Of a stretch of DNA of 64,000 nucleotides, positions 37,310 to 45,747 are shown piece by piece (position 1 is the stretch's first letter; the number at the start of each line of letters is the position of its first letter). The DNA lies in assembly GCF_019428685.1 (NCBI RefSeq), contig NZ_CP080095.1, positions 3,410,001 through 3,474,000 on the forward strand, written 5' to 3'. The position numbers and the translations under genes are program-made. This stretch comes from Paraburkholderia edwinii (GTDB taxonomy: Bacteria > Pseudomonadota > Gammaproteobacteria > Burkholderiales > Burkholderiaceae). The notes under the pieces were generated by a model that saw only the letters and a list, made by a program, of their open reading frames with translations, had not been told where the DNA came from and searched no databases.

Positions 37310-37554
37310 CTTCGCTGCAATTCCCCCTACTGCCTTACTACGCTTTACAGCTTTACAGCCTTACCACCTGTCAAACTACCCTTCACTGCTCTGCTACTTC
37401 TTTACCGCCCTACTACCTCTCACTGCATTACTGCGTTACTACCCTTCACTGCTTCACTGCATTACTACCCTTCACTGCTTCACTGCATTACTACCCTTCA
37501 CTACTTCACTGCCCTACTACCTCTTCACTACCCTTCACTACTCACTCCAACTGC
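37310..37554. repeat. CT/GA-asymmetric repeat block, 26-bp core unit
   Basis: Almost the whole stretch is built of C, T and A on the plus strand. A 26-bp unit beginning ACTGCATTACTACCCTTCAC is repeated at 37430-37455, 37456-37481 and 37482-37507, flanked by shorter degenerate copies (CCCTACTACCT, CTTTACAGC). On the minus strand it is the purine-rich 3' part of the DUF4148 transcript, directly after that gene's stop and before its terminator. Confidence 0.85.
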
Positions 37555-37860
37555 TTACGAGTGATCGTACGGCGAACCCAGAAACTGGTTGTACACAGGG
37601 CCACGCACGCCCGATTGAGCCGTACCTGCCGTCGCAGGACCATAACCCGTCGTGTCCGTCGTCACGCGCGCCTCAGCTCGCTGAACGGCGGCCGGATAAT
37701 GCGCGTCGCTCGAATCGAACGGGCTGTAGCCCGTCTTTTGCAGTTGCACGAGTTCGGCGCGAACCTGAGCGCGCGTCACCGGTTGGTTCGATTGAGCAAA
37801 CGAGAGAGCCGGCACAGCGAGAACGGCAGCAACGGCGACAGCTTTGATCAGCGATTTCAT
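37555..37860 (-). CDS. exported DUF4148 domain protein (copy A)
   Basis: A 101-residue protein with a signal peptide (SLIKAVAVAAVLAVPALSFA). The mature part contains QSNQPVTRAQVRAELVQLQK and TGYSPFDSSDAHYPAAVQRA, the DUF4148 signature common in Burkholderiaceae; the function is unknown. It is paralogous to the gene at 39458-39790 (nearly identical signal peptide and first 60 residues). GGAGG precedes the start, and a 20-base leader block and promoter are shared with the paralogue. Its 3' end is a repetitive purine-rich region. Confidence 0.9.
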   Translation of the reverse strand: MKSLIKAVAVAAVLAVPALSFAQSNQPVTRAQVRAELVQLQKTGYSPFDSSDAHYPAAVQRAEARVTTDTTGYGPATAGTAQSGVRGPVYNQFLGSPYDHS

Positions 37861-37923
37861 GTTCATTACCTCCAAAATTGGTTTCGATTTTCGGCGGCCT
37901 CTAAGTAAGCGCCGTTTGAAATC

Positions 37924-37952
37924 AGTCTAGGCGTTCGATAGCCTAGGGGAAA
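37924..37952 (-). promoter_or_regulatory. promoter of DUF4148 copy A
   Basis: On the minus strand -35 TTTCCC (complement of 37947-37952), a 17-bp spacer and -10 TAGACT (complement of 37924-37929) lie about 65 bp before the start codon. The same -10, spacer length and flanking CAGTCTAG (plus strand) occur before copy B, and the leaders share CCTCCAAAATTGGTTTCGAT. Confidence 0.7.
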
Positions 37953-38079
37953 CCCTGATCTGAGGAAATCATTATTTCGGCTCGCGTGACAATCGTGTCC
38001 AGATTGCGCATTTCTGCCATGCGCGCGCACCGGGAAATTGCCGCTAAAGTTCCGGCGGCCGGCTGCCGACAACCTGGGC

Positions 38080-38298
38080 ATGGAATCCGAAAAACACCTC
38101 CCGCTCAAGCGAGGCACGTCCCGGTACGACGAGGCGATCGCGCTCGAAAACTCTGTCAGAGCGATTCGTCGCGCGCGCGGTAAGCACAATCCGGAAGACT
38201 TTGCCGAAGGCACGCCCGAATGGCATGCCGTCATCGAAAGCTTTTTGATCGATTTGTTGTGGGCTTCCGGTAACGACCTGCACGACGAAGGCGAGTAA
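38080..38298 (+). CDS. small conserved-looking hypothetical protein
   Basis: A 72-residue acidic protein with KHLPLKRGTSRYDEAIALEN and EDFAEGTPEWHAVIESFLID. It has no signal peptide or membrane helix and is predicted mostly helical. I do not recognise the family. Third codon positions are GC-rich as in neighbouring genes, which supports it. The frame continues 14 codons upstream to another ATG at 38038. It starts on the opposite strand from the DUF4148 gene and converges with the YoaK gene. Confidence 0.6.
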   Translation: MESEKHLPLKRGTSRYDEAIALENSVRAIRRARGKHNPEDFAEGTPEWHAVIESFLIDLLWASGNDLHDEGE

Positions 38299-38331
38299 TT
38301 CGCTCGCGCCGCTGTCGCGGCATCGCTCGCG

Positions 38332-39102
38332 CTAGAAACGCATCTTGCGCGCGCCGCTGCGCATATCGTCGATAAGGGGCACGACCGCGAGCGCGAGCAG
38401 GACGACAGCGAGCGGCAACGTCGACACGAACCCCAAGTGTCTGAAGCCGGCCGCCCCGGCCAATCCGCCGGCCAGAAACGATGCGAGCAGCGAGCCCAGC
38501 AAAGCGAGCTTGCGGCGGTCCGCACGCACTACGCCCTCCCCATCCGCGTCCGCCTCAGGGCGCCAGCCATTCCAGTAAAACAGCTTGCCCAGTTCGATAC
38601 CGATGTCGGTGACGAGCCCCGTCATATGCGTCGTGCGGATTTCGGCGCGCGAGATTTTCGTGATCATCGCGTTCTGCAGACCCATCACGAAGCACAGCAG
38701 GCAGACGGTGACCGGCAGGAAAAACAGCCGATGATGCTCGAGATTCGAGCCAAGCAAACCGAAGCACAGCAGTAGCGCGGCCTCGATCGCAAGCGGCGTC
38801 GCGTAGACGCTGCGCAGCCGGCGCCGTCTGCCCCAGTTGATCAGCACCGCCGACATCGCCGCGCCGATCATAAACGCCGCGAGCGAACTCAAGCCCGCGG
38901 CGACGAGCGCAAGATCGCCAAGTGCAAGGTTATCGGCCAGCGACGAAACGACGCCCGACATGTGCGACGTGTACTGCCCGACCGCGAGAAATCCGCCAGC
39001 ATTGGCCGCCCCCGCGACGAACGCGAGCGAGCGCCCGAGGCGCCGATTAGCGGCATCGGTTCGTTCCGGTGCGGTAAAGCCGCGCAGATAGTTGATGGGC
39101 AT
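38332..39102 (-). CDS. YoaK family (DUF1275) membrane protein
   Basis: A 256-residue protein with six or seven hydrophobic helices. The signature GGFLAVGQYTSHMSGVVSSL and the later GLQNAMITKISRAEIRTTHM followed by TGLVTDIGIELG are hallmarks of DUF1275/YoaK. A transport role has been suggested for the family, but the substrate is unknown. It ends 33 bp from the end of the converging 72-residue gene. It lies between two DUF4148 copies. Confidence 0.9.
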   Translation of the reverse strand: MPINYLRGFTAPERTDAANRRLGRSLAFVAGAANAGGFLAVGQYTSHMSGVVSSLADNLALGDLALVAAGLSSLAAFMIGAAMSAVLINWGRRRRLRSVYATPLAIEAALLLCFGLLGSNLEHHRLFFLPVTVCLLCFVMGLQNAMITKISRAEIRTTHMTGLVTDIGIELGKLFYWNGWRPEADADGEGVVRADRRKLALLGSLLASFLAGGLAGAAGFRHLGFVSTLPLAVVLLALAVVPLIDDMRSGARKMRF

Positions 39103-39276
39103 GCTGACGGGCCGGGAGATGCAGCGAGGAAACCGGTCTGAGGAAACCGAAACAGGAGCCGGAGCCGTGGCCGGAGCGTCAACCGACTTGAAGCGCGCCC
39201 CGCCGCGCCCGCGATAGGCGCACGAAATCGTAGCACGTGATGTTAGACACGCCTGGCACGCAAAGAAAAGCGGACG

Positions 39277-39303
39277 AAAAAATGCCCAGCGGTGCGGCTG
39301 GGC
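39277..39303 (-). terminator. terminator of DUF4148 copy B
   Basis: GCCCAGC (39284-39290) and GCTGGGC (39297-39303) form a 7-bp stem around a six-base loop, followed on the minus strand by A and six T residues (complement of 39277-39282). It lies 155 bp after the copy B stop. The 39103-39457 region shows nothing else. Confidence 0.85.
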
Positions 39304-39457
39304 GAAATCGCCGGTTGGAGCCGGCGATGGAGGTTCTATCGACTAATTCGACACAACGGAGCGGCTCAACGTAAGCAGCCACTCCGTCGTACGTCTCGCG
39401 GAATCGGACGCCTTCGCTTCGGGACCATCAGCGTGCGTCGTCCGATCGGCGGTCGGC

Positions 39458-39790
39458 TCAGTGATGCTGGTAGATGTAGATCGGCGGCGAGTAGCTGCTC
39501 ATCGTGCCTTCGGTGCGCGTCATGCCCGATTCGGACGTGCCGTTGGTCGAGGAACCGTAGCCGCTGTTGTCCGCCGCTTTATTCGCCGCGCTCACACGCG
39601 ATTCGGCTTGCTGGATCGCCGCCGGATAGTGCGCATCGCTCGAATCGAACGGGTTGTAGCCGGCCTTCTCCAGTTGCACCAGTTCGCCGCGCACTTCGGC
39701 GCGCGTCACAGGTTGGTTCGATTGGGCAAACGAGAGGGCGGGAACAGCAAGGACAGCGGCAAGCGCCACAGCTTTGATGAGCGATTTCAT
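39458..39790 (-). CDS. exported DUF4148 domain protein (copy B)
   Basis: A 110-residue paralogue of the 37555-37860 gene. The signal peptide (SLIKAVALAAVLAVPALSFA) is almost identical. The mature N-terminus SNQPVTRAEVRGELVQLEKA and the motif YNPFDSSDAHYPAAIQQAES show the DUF4148 domain, but the C-terminal 40 residues diverge to a Ser/Thr/Gly-rich tail ending YIYQHH. The gene shares promoter and leader with copy A. Presence of two close copies separated by two genes indicates a local duplication. Confidence 0.9.
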   Translation of the reverse strand: MKSLIKAVALAAVLAVPALSFAQSNQPVTRAEVRGELVQLEKAGYNPFDSSDAHYPAAIQQAESRVSAANKAADNSGYGSSTNGTSESGMTRTEGTMSSYSPPIYIYQHH

Positions 39791-39853
39791 GACTACACCT
39801 CCAAAATTGGTTTCGATTTAAGTTGCGCGTCTTTGCGTGCAACCGTTGAAAAC

Positions 39854-39882
39854 AGTCTAGGAGGGAGGGAGTTTAGGGTAAA
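39854..39882 (-). promoter_or_regulatory. promoter of DUF4148 copy B
   Basis: On the minus strand -35 TTTACC (complement of 39877-39882), a 17-bp spacer and -10 TAGACT (complement of 39854-39859) match the arrangement before copy A. The spacers differ in sequence while the hexamers and downstream leader are conserved. Confidence 0.7.
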
Positions 39883-40072
39883 CGCCTAAATCCCCAATTC
39901 ATTATTTCGCGGGACGGGACAAATCGAAGGAATTAAAAAGCGGACGCGGAAATGCGGGAGTTGAACGAGCAAACCAGACGCGCGAAGCGAACGCTTGCGC
40001 GCGGTCACGCGGCGGCGGACATCGTTCGACAAGCAAGCGCCAGTGCCTGCCCGCCGCGTGTGCATGAAAGCA

Positions 40073-40243
40073 TCAATGACGATGACGCCAGTCTCCGTGG
40101 TAAGTATCGAGCCAGCGTAGCCGACGCGCGCGCGGCCCGCGATGCAACGACTTGTGATGTTGATGCGCGGCGATCCACAGCGCGGCACAAACGATCACCA
40201 TCACCGATGGCCCCAACAGATAGGCCAGTGTCGACTCGCTCAT
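40073..40243 (-). CDS. small single-helix membrane protein
   Basis: A 56-residue protein with one hydrophobic helix (LAYLLGPSVMVIVCAALWIA) followed by a basic, His-rich tail (HQHHKSLHRGPRARRLRWLD). GGAGG lies five bases before the ATG at 40243, which decides the start. The family is not recognised. The positively charged tail suggests an N-out, C-in topology. Confidence 0.6.
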   Translation of the reverse strand: MSESTLAYLLGPSVMVIVCAALWIAAHQHHKSLHRGPRARRLRWLDTYHGDWRHRH

Positions 40244-40631
40244 CGCATCCTCCATCCCAACGACATCCATCCACCCATTCTAGGCAATGCGCGCCGATGT
40301 TTCGAAGCATGAAACATCTTCGTTTCCGGACCTGCCGCGCGCAGCGCTGGCACCGTGTTTTACGCGACGCCGACGGCTTGTGTGCGCAGGCCCACTTTGC
40401 CGGACAGGTCGCTTATGCCAGACGTAATCCAACGTCTTATCATTGGCTCACCGCCTCGTTATGTCCGCCCGACTGCCATGCCCTATCCCTACAACATCGC
40501 GCTCGCCGCTGGTCTCATGCTGATCGTGTTGTCGTGCAGTCTCGCGCTCGTGCTGACCTGACACGCGACGATCGCGATTTTTTTCGCGACCCGCACTCAA
40601 GTTTCGCCGGTCCGCGTCGTTAACACGACGC
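40244..40631. other. intergenic region, possible 27-residue hydrophobic peptide
   Basis: No firm gene. A plus-strand frame from ATG 40478 to 40561 would encode a 27-residue membrane peptide (NIALAAGLMLIVLSCSLALV), but it lacks a good ribosome binding site and is only a weak candidate. Confidence 0.35.
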
Positions 40632-41033
40632 ATGGACCGTCACCCGCACACTCCGTCCGGCTTCTCGATGTCGATGCTCATCGACGAGGACATCGCTCAC
40701 ATCGGCCGCGTCATGCCTGCCTCGATGCATGGGGACTTCGGCGGCGCGATTCTGCCGGCGGCGTACTGGCGCAAGCGTCTTTTCGCGCTGCTCGGGCGCG
40801 ATCATCTGAGCAAACCGCAGCTTTGCGCGATCGACACCCTGTTGCTGCAACTCGAGCATCTCGATTCGTCCGAGCTCGAGCCGCTGCCTTTCTTCAGCAA
40901 TCCGGCCAAGAATCCGGCGCACAACGCGGCGCACGACGTGGCGAACACCCCCGCGGCCGATACAACGCCGACGGCCGCCCATCCGTCGGTTCGCCGCGCG
41001 ACCCGTGCCGGCCGCCCACGCCGCGCGCACTGA
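40632..41033 (+). CDS. hypothetical protein with in-frame 12-bp repeats
   Basis: A 133-residue protein. The first 90 residues look folded (DEDIAHIGRVMPASMHGDFG, AAYWRKRLFALLGRDHLSKP). The last 40 are low complexity, with NPAK-NPAH-NAAH-DVAN encoded by four 12-bp units at 40899-40946. I do not recognise the family. It precedes the DNA methyltransferase gene by 158 bp in the same direction, but there is no evidence of a functional link. Codon third-position GC fits a real gene. Confidence 0.6.
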   Translation: MDRHPHTPSGFSMSMLIDEDIAHIGRVMPASMHGDFGGAILPAAYWRKRLFALLGRDHLSKPQLCAIDTLLLQLEHLDSSELEPLPFFSNPAKNPAHNAAHDVANTPAADTTPTAAHPSVRRATRAGRPRRAH

Positions 41034-41191
41034 TCGTGTGCGTCCCGCTGATTCCGCAGACTTTTCGCTAGCACATTCGTTGTCGCCCCTGCACGCGATT
41101 GCACGACCGTTGTCGCGCGCACGCGCCACCGGCGAAATAGGCGTGCGCGATACGTCATAATGTCCGCAAAAATACCCAGCAAGGACATCCT

Positions 41192-42631
41192 GTGACCCAG
41201 GCCTCACCGCTTGACCTGTTGAAACAGGCGCGCATCCGCTTCACACAACGAGAAATCGCCGCGCACGTCGGCAAGGACATCAAGACGGTGCGTCGCTGGG
41301 AAAAGGGCGAGACGCCCTGCCCCGCGCGCATGGCGCCGACACTTCAGGCATTGCTGCAAGCGCCGGCAACGGGCGCAGGACTTCAACGGCATGCGCGCGA
41401 CGCCGCGCCGGGTTTTCGCTTTATCGACCTGTTCGCCGGCATCGGCGGCATCCGCATGGGCTTCGAGGCGCACGGTGGCGCCTGCGTGTTCACGAGCGAA
41501 TGGAACACGTTTTCGCAGAAGACCTACCGAGAGAACTTCGAGCACTTCAGTGAAAGCATCGCGGCCGCAACCGGCAACGCAGCGGCAGTGATGGCAGCCT
41601 CGGCCTCAACATCAACGTCAGCATCGGCGAAGGCCAACCAAACGCTGATCGGCGACATCGTGTCCTTCCCGGAACACGCGGTGCCCGAGCACGACGTGCT
41701 GCTCGCGGGCTTCCCATGCCAGCCGTTCTCGATCGCGGGCGTCAGCAAGAAAAACGCGCTCGGCCGTCCGCACGGTTTCGAATGCACGACCCAGGGCACG
41801 CTCTTTTTCGACGTCGCGCGCATCATCGCGGCGCGCCGCCCCGCCGCGTTCCTGCTCGAAAACGTGAAGAACCTGTTGTCGCACGACAAGGGCCGCACAT
41901 TCGACGTGATCCTGCAGACGCTGCGCGACGAACTCGGCTACGAAGTGCACTATCGCGTGATCGACGGCCAGCATTTCACGCCGCAGCATCGCGAGCGGAT
42001 CATTATCGTCGGCTTCCGGAACGCCACGTCGTTCTCGTGGGACGATTTGCGCCTGCCGGAAGCCGGCCCGCGGCTCGCCTCGATCCTGCACCGCACCGAC
42101 GGCAGCGAGCCCGTGCTGCCGTGGGACGGCGAACGCTTCTTCGACCCTCGCGCGCGCGCCGTGCAGCCGAAGTACACGTTGAGCCCGAAGCTCTGGGCCT
42201 ACCTGCAGAACTACGCGGAGAAACATCGCGCGGCGGGCAATGGTTTCGGCTTCGGCCTCGCGTTCGGCAACAGCGTCACGCGCACCTTGTCCGCGCGCTA
42301 TCACAAGGACGGCTCTGAAATCCTCGTGCATCAGGGCGAAGGGCTGCGGCCGCGCCGGCTCACGCCGCGCGAATGCGCGCGCCTGATGGGCTTTCCCGAC
42401 ACGTTCCGCATTCCGGTCAGCGACACGCAGGCCTACCGCCAGTTCGGCAATAGCGTCGTGATGCCGGTGATGCGCGAAGTCGCGCGGATCATGCTGCCGC
42501 ATGTGCACGCGGCGTTGTCCGGCGCTTCAGGAGCCTCGTTAGACGCCGCTCCGGATACATCGAGCCTGCTCGAAAACGCCGTGCCGCTCGCCCCGCCGCC
42601 ACGCTCGCCGATTCACGCGCAGGTCGCGTAA
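41192..42631 (+). CDS. DNA (cytosine-5) methyltransferase with N-terminal HTH
   Basis: A 479-residue enzyme starting at GTG, with AAGGA six bases upstream. Residues 1-50 form a helix-turn-helix ([20 protein letters not shown]). The catalytic domain has [20 protein letters not shown] (AdoMet binding), [14 protein letters not shown] (catalytic PCQ loop), [10 protein letters not shown] (ENV) and [16 protein letters not shown] (QRR/RER). The closest well-known relative is Dcm of E. coli, which makes C5-methylcytosine in CCWGG; the pairing with Vsr supports that specificity but does not prove it. A Ser/Ala/Thr-rich insert ([13 protein letters not shown]) lies near residue 140. There is no restriction endonuclease, so it is an orphan methylase. 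Confidence 0.94.
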   Translation: MTQASPLDLLKQARIRFTQREIAAHVGKDIKTVRRWEKGETPCPARMAPTLQALLQAPATGAGLQRHARDAAPGFRFIDLFAGIGGIRMGFEAHGGACVFTSEWNTFSQKTYRENFEHFSESIAAATGNAAAVMAASASTSTSASAKANQTLIGDIVSFPEHAVPEHDVLLAGFPCQPFSIAGVSKKNALGRPHGFECTTQGTLFFDVARIIAARRPAAFLLENVKNLLSHDKGRTFDVILQTLRDELGYEVHYRVIDGQHFTPQHRERIIIVGFRNATSFSWDDLRLPEAGPRLASILHRTDGSEPVLPWDGERFFDPRARAVQPKYTLSPKLWAYLQNYAEKHRAAGNGFGFGLAFGNSVTRTLSARYHKDGSEILVHQGEGLRPRRLTPRECARLMGFPDTFRIPVSDTQAYRQFGNSVVMPVMREVARIMLPHVHAALSGASGASLDAAPDTSSLLENAVPLAPPPRSPIHAQVA

Positions 42632-43078
42632 ATGGTCGATATCGTCGATGCGGCGACGCGCAGCCGGATGATGTCCGGCATACGCGGCCGCAACACGAAA
42701 CCCGAGCTTCTGATCCGCAGCCTGCTGCACCGCCGCGGCTTTCGCTTTCGCCTCGACGTGCGCAACCTGCCGGGCCGCCCCGACATCGTTTTGCCGCGCT
42801 ACCACGCGGTCGTATTCGTGCATGGATGTTTCTGGCACGGCCACGATTGTCATCTGTTCAAATGGCCGCAAACGCGCGTCGACTTCTGGCGCGAAAAGAT
42901 CGGCCGCAACCGCAGCAACGACGCGAAAGTCACCGCCGCGCTGCGCGAACGCGGCTGGCGCGTCGCGACGGTCTGGGAATGCGCATTGCGGGGCGCCAAT
43001 CGGGATCTCGACGGCGTGTTGCAGCGCCTCGTCGACTGGCTGCAAAGCGACGCGCCCACGCTCGACGAACGCGCATAA
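42632..43078 (+). CDS. vsr: very short patch repair endonuclease (Vsr)
   Basis: A 148-residue Vsr endonuclease whose ATG directly follows the methyltransferase stop (TAAATG). It contains RSRMMSGIRGRNTKPELLIR, GRPDIVLPRYHAVVFVHGCF with the catalytic Asp of RPDI, and WHGHDCHLFKWPQTR with zinc and metal residues. It nicks at T:G mismatches that arise when the methylated cytosine deaminates, starting short-patch repair. The two genes are certainly co-expressed. Confidence 0.96.
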   Translation: MVDIVDAATRSRMMSGIRGRNTKPELLIRSLLHRRGFRFRLDVRNLPGRPDIVLPRYHAVVFVHGCFWHGHDCHLFKWPQTRVDFWREKIGRNRSNDAKVTAALRERGWRVATVWECALRGANRDLDGVLQRLVDWLQSDAPTLDERA

Positions 43079-43313
43079 CCGAAGCGTGAGTCCCCATCGC
43101 AGGCTTACACCATGCATCTTTGCGCCGGCCATGTCCGCCTTTGGAAGCGCGCATGACAAGCGCCCTGGAAGGGCTCCAAATGCGCTGCCTTAAGCACATC
43201 CATGCAATCCAGGCCTCAAAGCGTGTAAGCGCGCGGTGCTAAACTTGACTGGCTAAGCCGGGGCTTGCCCGTAAAGCCCGTCCCTCTCAGAACTCACATG
43301 AAAGAGGCATACG

Positions 43314-43814
43314 ATGGCTGATTTCCGAATCTGGTCGGACGACTTTCCCGCGAACGGTTTTCTGCCGAGAGCGGCCGAGTACCACGACAAATCGTTCGGC
43401 GTCGACGGCGAAAACATCTCGCCCGCCTTGCAGTGGGACGCGCCGCCCGAAGACGCGCAAAGCCTCGCGCTGACCGTCTACGATGCCGATGCGCATACGG
43501 GCAGCGGCTTCTGGCACTGGGTGATCGTCAATATTCCGGTCGATGCGCGCAGCCTGCCACGCAACGCGGGCAAAGCGGACGGCTCGCTGCTGCCGCACGG
43601 CGCGGTGCAATTGCGCAACGACTATGGCACGCAGGGCTATGGCGGCGCAGCGCCGCCCCGCGGCGAGAAGACGCATCGCTTCATCTTCAGGCTGCATGCA
43701 CTGAAGGCGCCGCTACCGCTCGCGCCGGAGACGACGAACGCGGTCGCGCGCCTGCTGATTCATCAAAACGAGCTCGACTCGACGACGTATACGGGGCTGT
43801 ATGAACTGAAGTAG
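43314..43814 (+). CDS. YbhB/YbcL family Raf kinase inhibitor-like protein
   Basis: A 166-residue phosphatidylethanolamine-binding-like (PEBP) protein. The motifs GENISPALQWDAPPEDAQSL, SGFWHWVIVNIPVDARSLP and YGGAAPPRGEKTHRFIFRLH form the ligand pocket with conserved Asp/Pro/His. The cellular role in bacteria is not settled. AGAGG precedes the ATG by seven bases. It stands alone after vsr. About 225 bp downstream, to the MFS gene, contain only a weak 7-bp hairpin. Confidence 0.92.
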   Translation: MADFRIWSDDFPANGFLPRAAEYHDKSFGVDGENISPALQWDAPPEDAQSLALTVYDADAHTGSGFWHWVIVNIPVDARSLPRNAGKADGSLLPHGAVQLRNDYGTQGYGGAAPPRGEKTHRFIFRLHALKAPLPLAPETTNAVARLLIHQNELDSTTYTGLYELK

Positions 43815-44040
43815 CCGGAGCGGGTTCTTTGCGAAAAACGCGCAAAAAAAGCGCGACAACGCGCGCGAAGATTCAGACGCAGATGCACGCAGATCTCGCA
43901 AAGGGCATCAGGTAGTAAAGACGCCGGCGTATTCACCTGCAGGGCCGACTCGCAAGCCGGCCCTAGCATTCGACCAACAACGATTTGATCGGCCGCGAGG
44001 CCGTCAAGCAAAAACAACTATCGCCAGACCACCACCGCCG

Positions 44041-45486
44041 ATGCGCGCACAACCTTCCCGCAACCCTTCGTCCCCTGCTTCCCCCCATCCCGCCGCTCGC
44101 GGTCCGGCCGCCGCGCAAGACAACGAACAGGGCCTGCCTTTACCGCAGCGCTACTGGGCGATCCTCGTCGTCGCATTCGGCATTTCGGTCTCCGTGATCG
44201 ACAGCGCCATCGCGAACGTCGCGCTGCCGACCATCGCGCGCTACATGCATGCGAGCGCCGCCAATTCGATCTGGGTCGTCAATGCGTATCAGCTCGCTGT
44301 CACGATCTCGCTGCTGCCGCTGTCGTCGCTCGGCGACCGGATCGGCTACCGGCGCGTCTATCTGAGCGGGCTCGTGCTGTTCACGATCGCGTCGCTAGGC
44401 TGCGCGCTCGCCGGCTCGCTGCCGGCGCTCGCGCTCGCGCGCGTGATCCAGGGCTTCGGCGCGGCGGGCATCATGAGCGTGAACACGGCGCTGGTGCGGA
44501 TGATCTATCCGCCCGCCTCGCTGGGCCGCGGCATTTCGATCAATGCGATGGTCGTTGCGGTGTCGTCGGCGGTCGGGCCGACCGTCGCGGCAGGCATTCT
44601 GTCGGTCGCGTCGTGGCAGTGGCTGTTCGCGATCAACGTGCCGATCGGCATCGCCGCGTTCGTGATCGGCATCAAGGCGCTGCCCGGCAACGTGCGTCAC
44701 GACTCGCCCTACGACTACGTGAGCGCCGTCATGAACGCGTTCGTGTTCGGTCTTCTGATATTCGCTGTCGACGGACTCGGGCACGGGCAATCCTATGCGT
44801 ACGTTGCGATCGAACTGATCGGCGCGCTCGTGATCGGCTACTTCTTCGTACGGCGCCAGTTAACGCAGCCCGCGCCGCTTTTGCCCGTCGATCTGATGCG
44901 CAATCCTATTTTCGCGCTGTCGATCGGCACGTCGGTCTGCTCGTTCACCGCGCAAATGCTGGCGTTCGTCTCGCTGCCGTTCCTGATGCAGAACGCACTC
45001 GGTCTGTCGCAAGTGCAGACGGGCCTCCTGATGACGCCGTGGCCGCTCGTCATGATCGTCGCCGCGCCGGTCTCGGGTGTGCTGTCCGACCGGATGTCGG
45101 CAGGACTGCTCGGCGGCATCGGGCTCGCGGTGCTGACCGTCGGTCTGGTGCTGCTCGCGACCACCATCGGCACGCACCCGCAGCCGTCCGATATCGCGTG
45201 GCGCATGGCGTTATGCGGCGTCGGCTTCGGCATTTTCCAGGCGCCGAACAACCGCACGATCCTGTCGTCCGCGCCGCGCTCGCGCAGCGGCGGCGCGAGC
45301 GGCATGCTCGGCACCGCGCGCCTGACCGGCCAGACCTTGGGTGCCGCACTCGTCGCGCTGATTTTCGGCGTCGTGCAACATCATGGGCCGGTCGTCGCGC
45401 TGTATGTCGCGGCGTGCTTTGCGGCGGTCGCAGCGGTCGTCAGTTCTCTGCGCCTGACGCAAACGGGGACGGCGGCTTCCGCGTAG
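44041..45486 (+). CDS. MFS transporter, DHA2 (14-helix) family
   Basis: A 481-residue transporter with about 14 hydrophobic helices after a 40-residue polar N-terminus. Motifs include SVIDSAIANVALPTIARYMH at TM1 (D1-type motif), LGDRIGYRRVYLSGL (motif A) and LARVIQGFGAAGIMSVNTAL (motif C-like). Members export drugs, dyes or metabolites using the proton gradient. No membrane-fusion (EmrA) or regulator gene adjoins, so the substrate is unknown. It converges on otsA; a terminator between them belongs to the otsA strand. Confidence 0.92.
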   Translation: MRAQPSRNPSSPASPHPAARGPAAAQDNEQGLPLPQRYWAILVVAFGISVSVIDSAIANVALPTIARYMHASAANSIWVVNAYQLAVTISLLPLSSLGDRIGYRRVYLSGLVLFTIASLGCALAGSLPALALARVIQGFGAAGIMSVNTALVRMIYPPASLGRGISINAMVVAVSSAVGPTVAAGILSVASWQWLFAINVPIGIAAFVIGIKALPGNVRHDSPYDYVSAVMNAFVFGLLIFAVDGLGHGQSYAYVAIELIGALVIGYFFVRRQLTQPAPLLPVDLMRNPIFALSIGTSVCSFTAQMLAFVSLPFLMQNALGLSQVQTGLLMTPWPLVMIVAAPVSGVLSDRMSAGLLGGIGLAVLTVGLVLLATTIGTHPQPSDIAWRMALCGVGFGIFQAPNNRTILSSAPRSRSGGASGMLGTARLTGQTLGAALVALIFGVVQHHGPVVALYVAACFAAVAAVVSSLRLTQTGTAASA

Positions 45487-45641
45487 CACAGGCGCGCGGT
45501 GTGCCCTTTCGCTCACCGCCATCGCGCCGCTCACGAATCGATCGAATCGCGCGCAAACCTTGCAACGCCGTGTGGGTCGCAAAAGCCCCGCATCGAATTG
45601 TGCGAAACCCGCACGCGAAATCCGCAGATAACCCGCGCAAT

Positions 45642-45666
45642 AAAAAACGGCAGCCGAAGCTGCCGT
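45642..45666 (-). terminator. terminator of otsA with UUCG loop
   Basis: ACGGCAGC (45647-45654) and GCTGCCGT (45659-45666) pair over 8 bp. In the minus-strand RNA the loop is UUCG closed by C-G, an exceptionally stable tetraloop, and six U residues follow (complement of 45642-45647). Confidence 0.93.
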
Positions 45667-45747
45667 CCATCCCCGCGCATCGAGCCCGATGCGCGAATCA
45701 GATTTCATGTCTACGCGTCGACGTGACAGCCGCCACGTCAAAATCCA

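Noticed and set aside
37430..37507. Regular 26-bp repeats as a possible CRISPR array
   Set aside because: Units are directly adjacent with no unique spacers, there is no dyad symmetry, and no cas genes are present.
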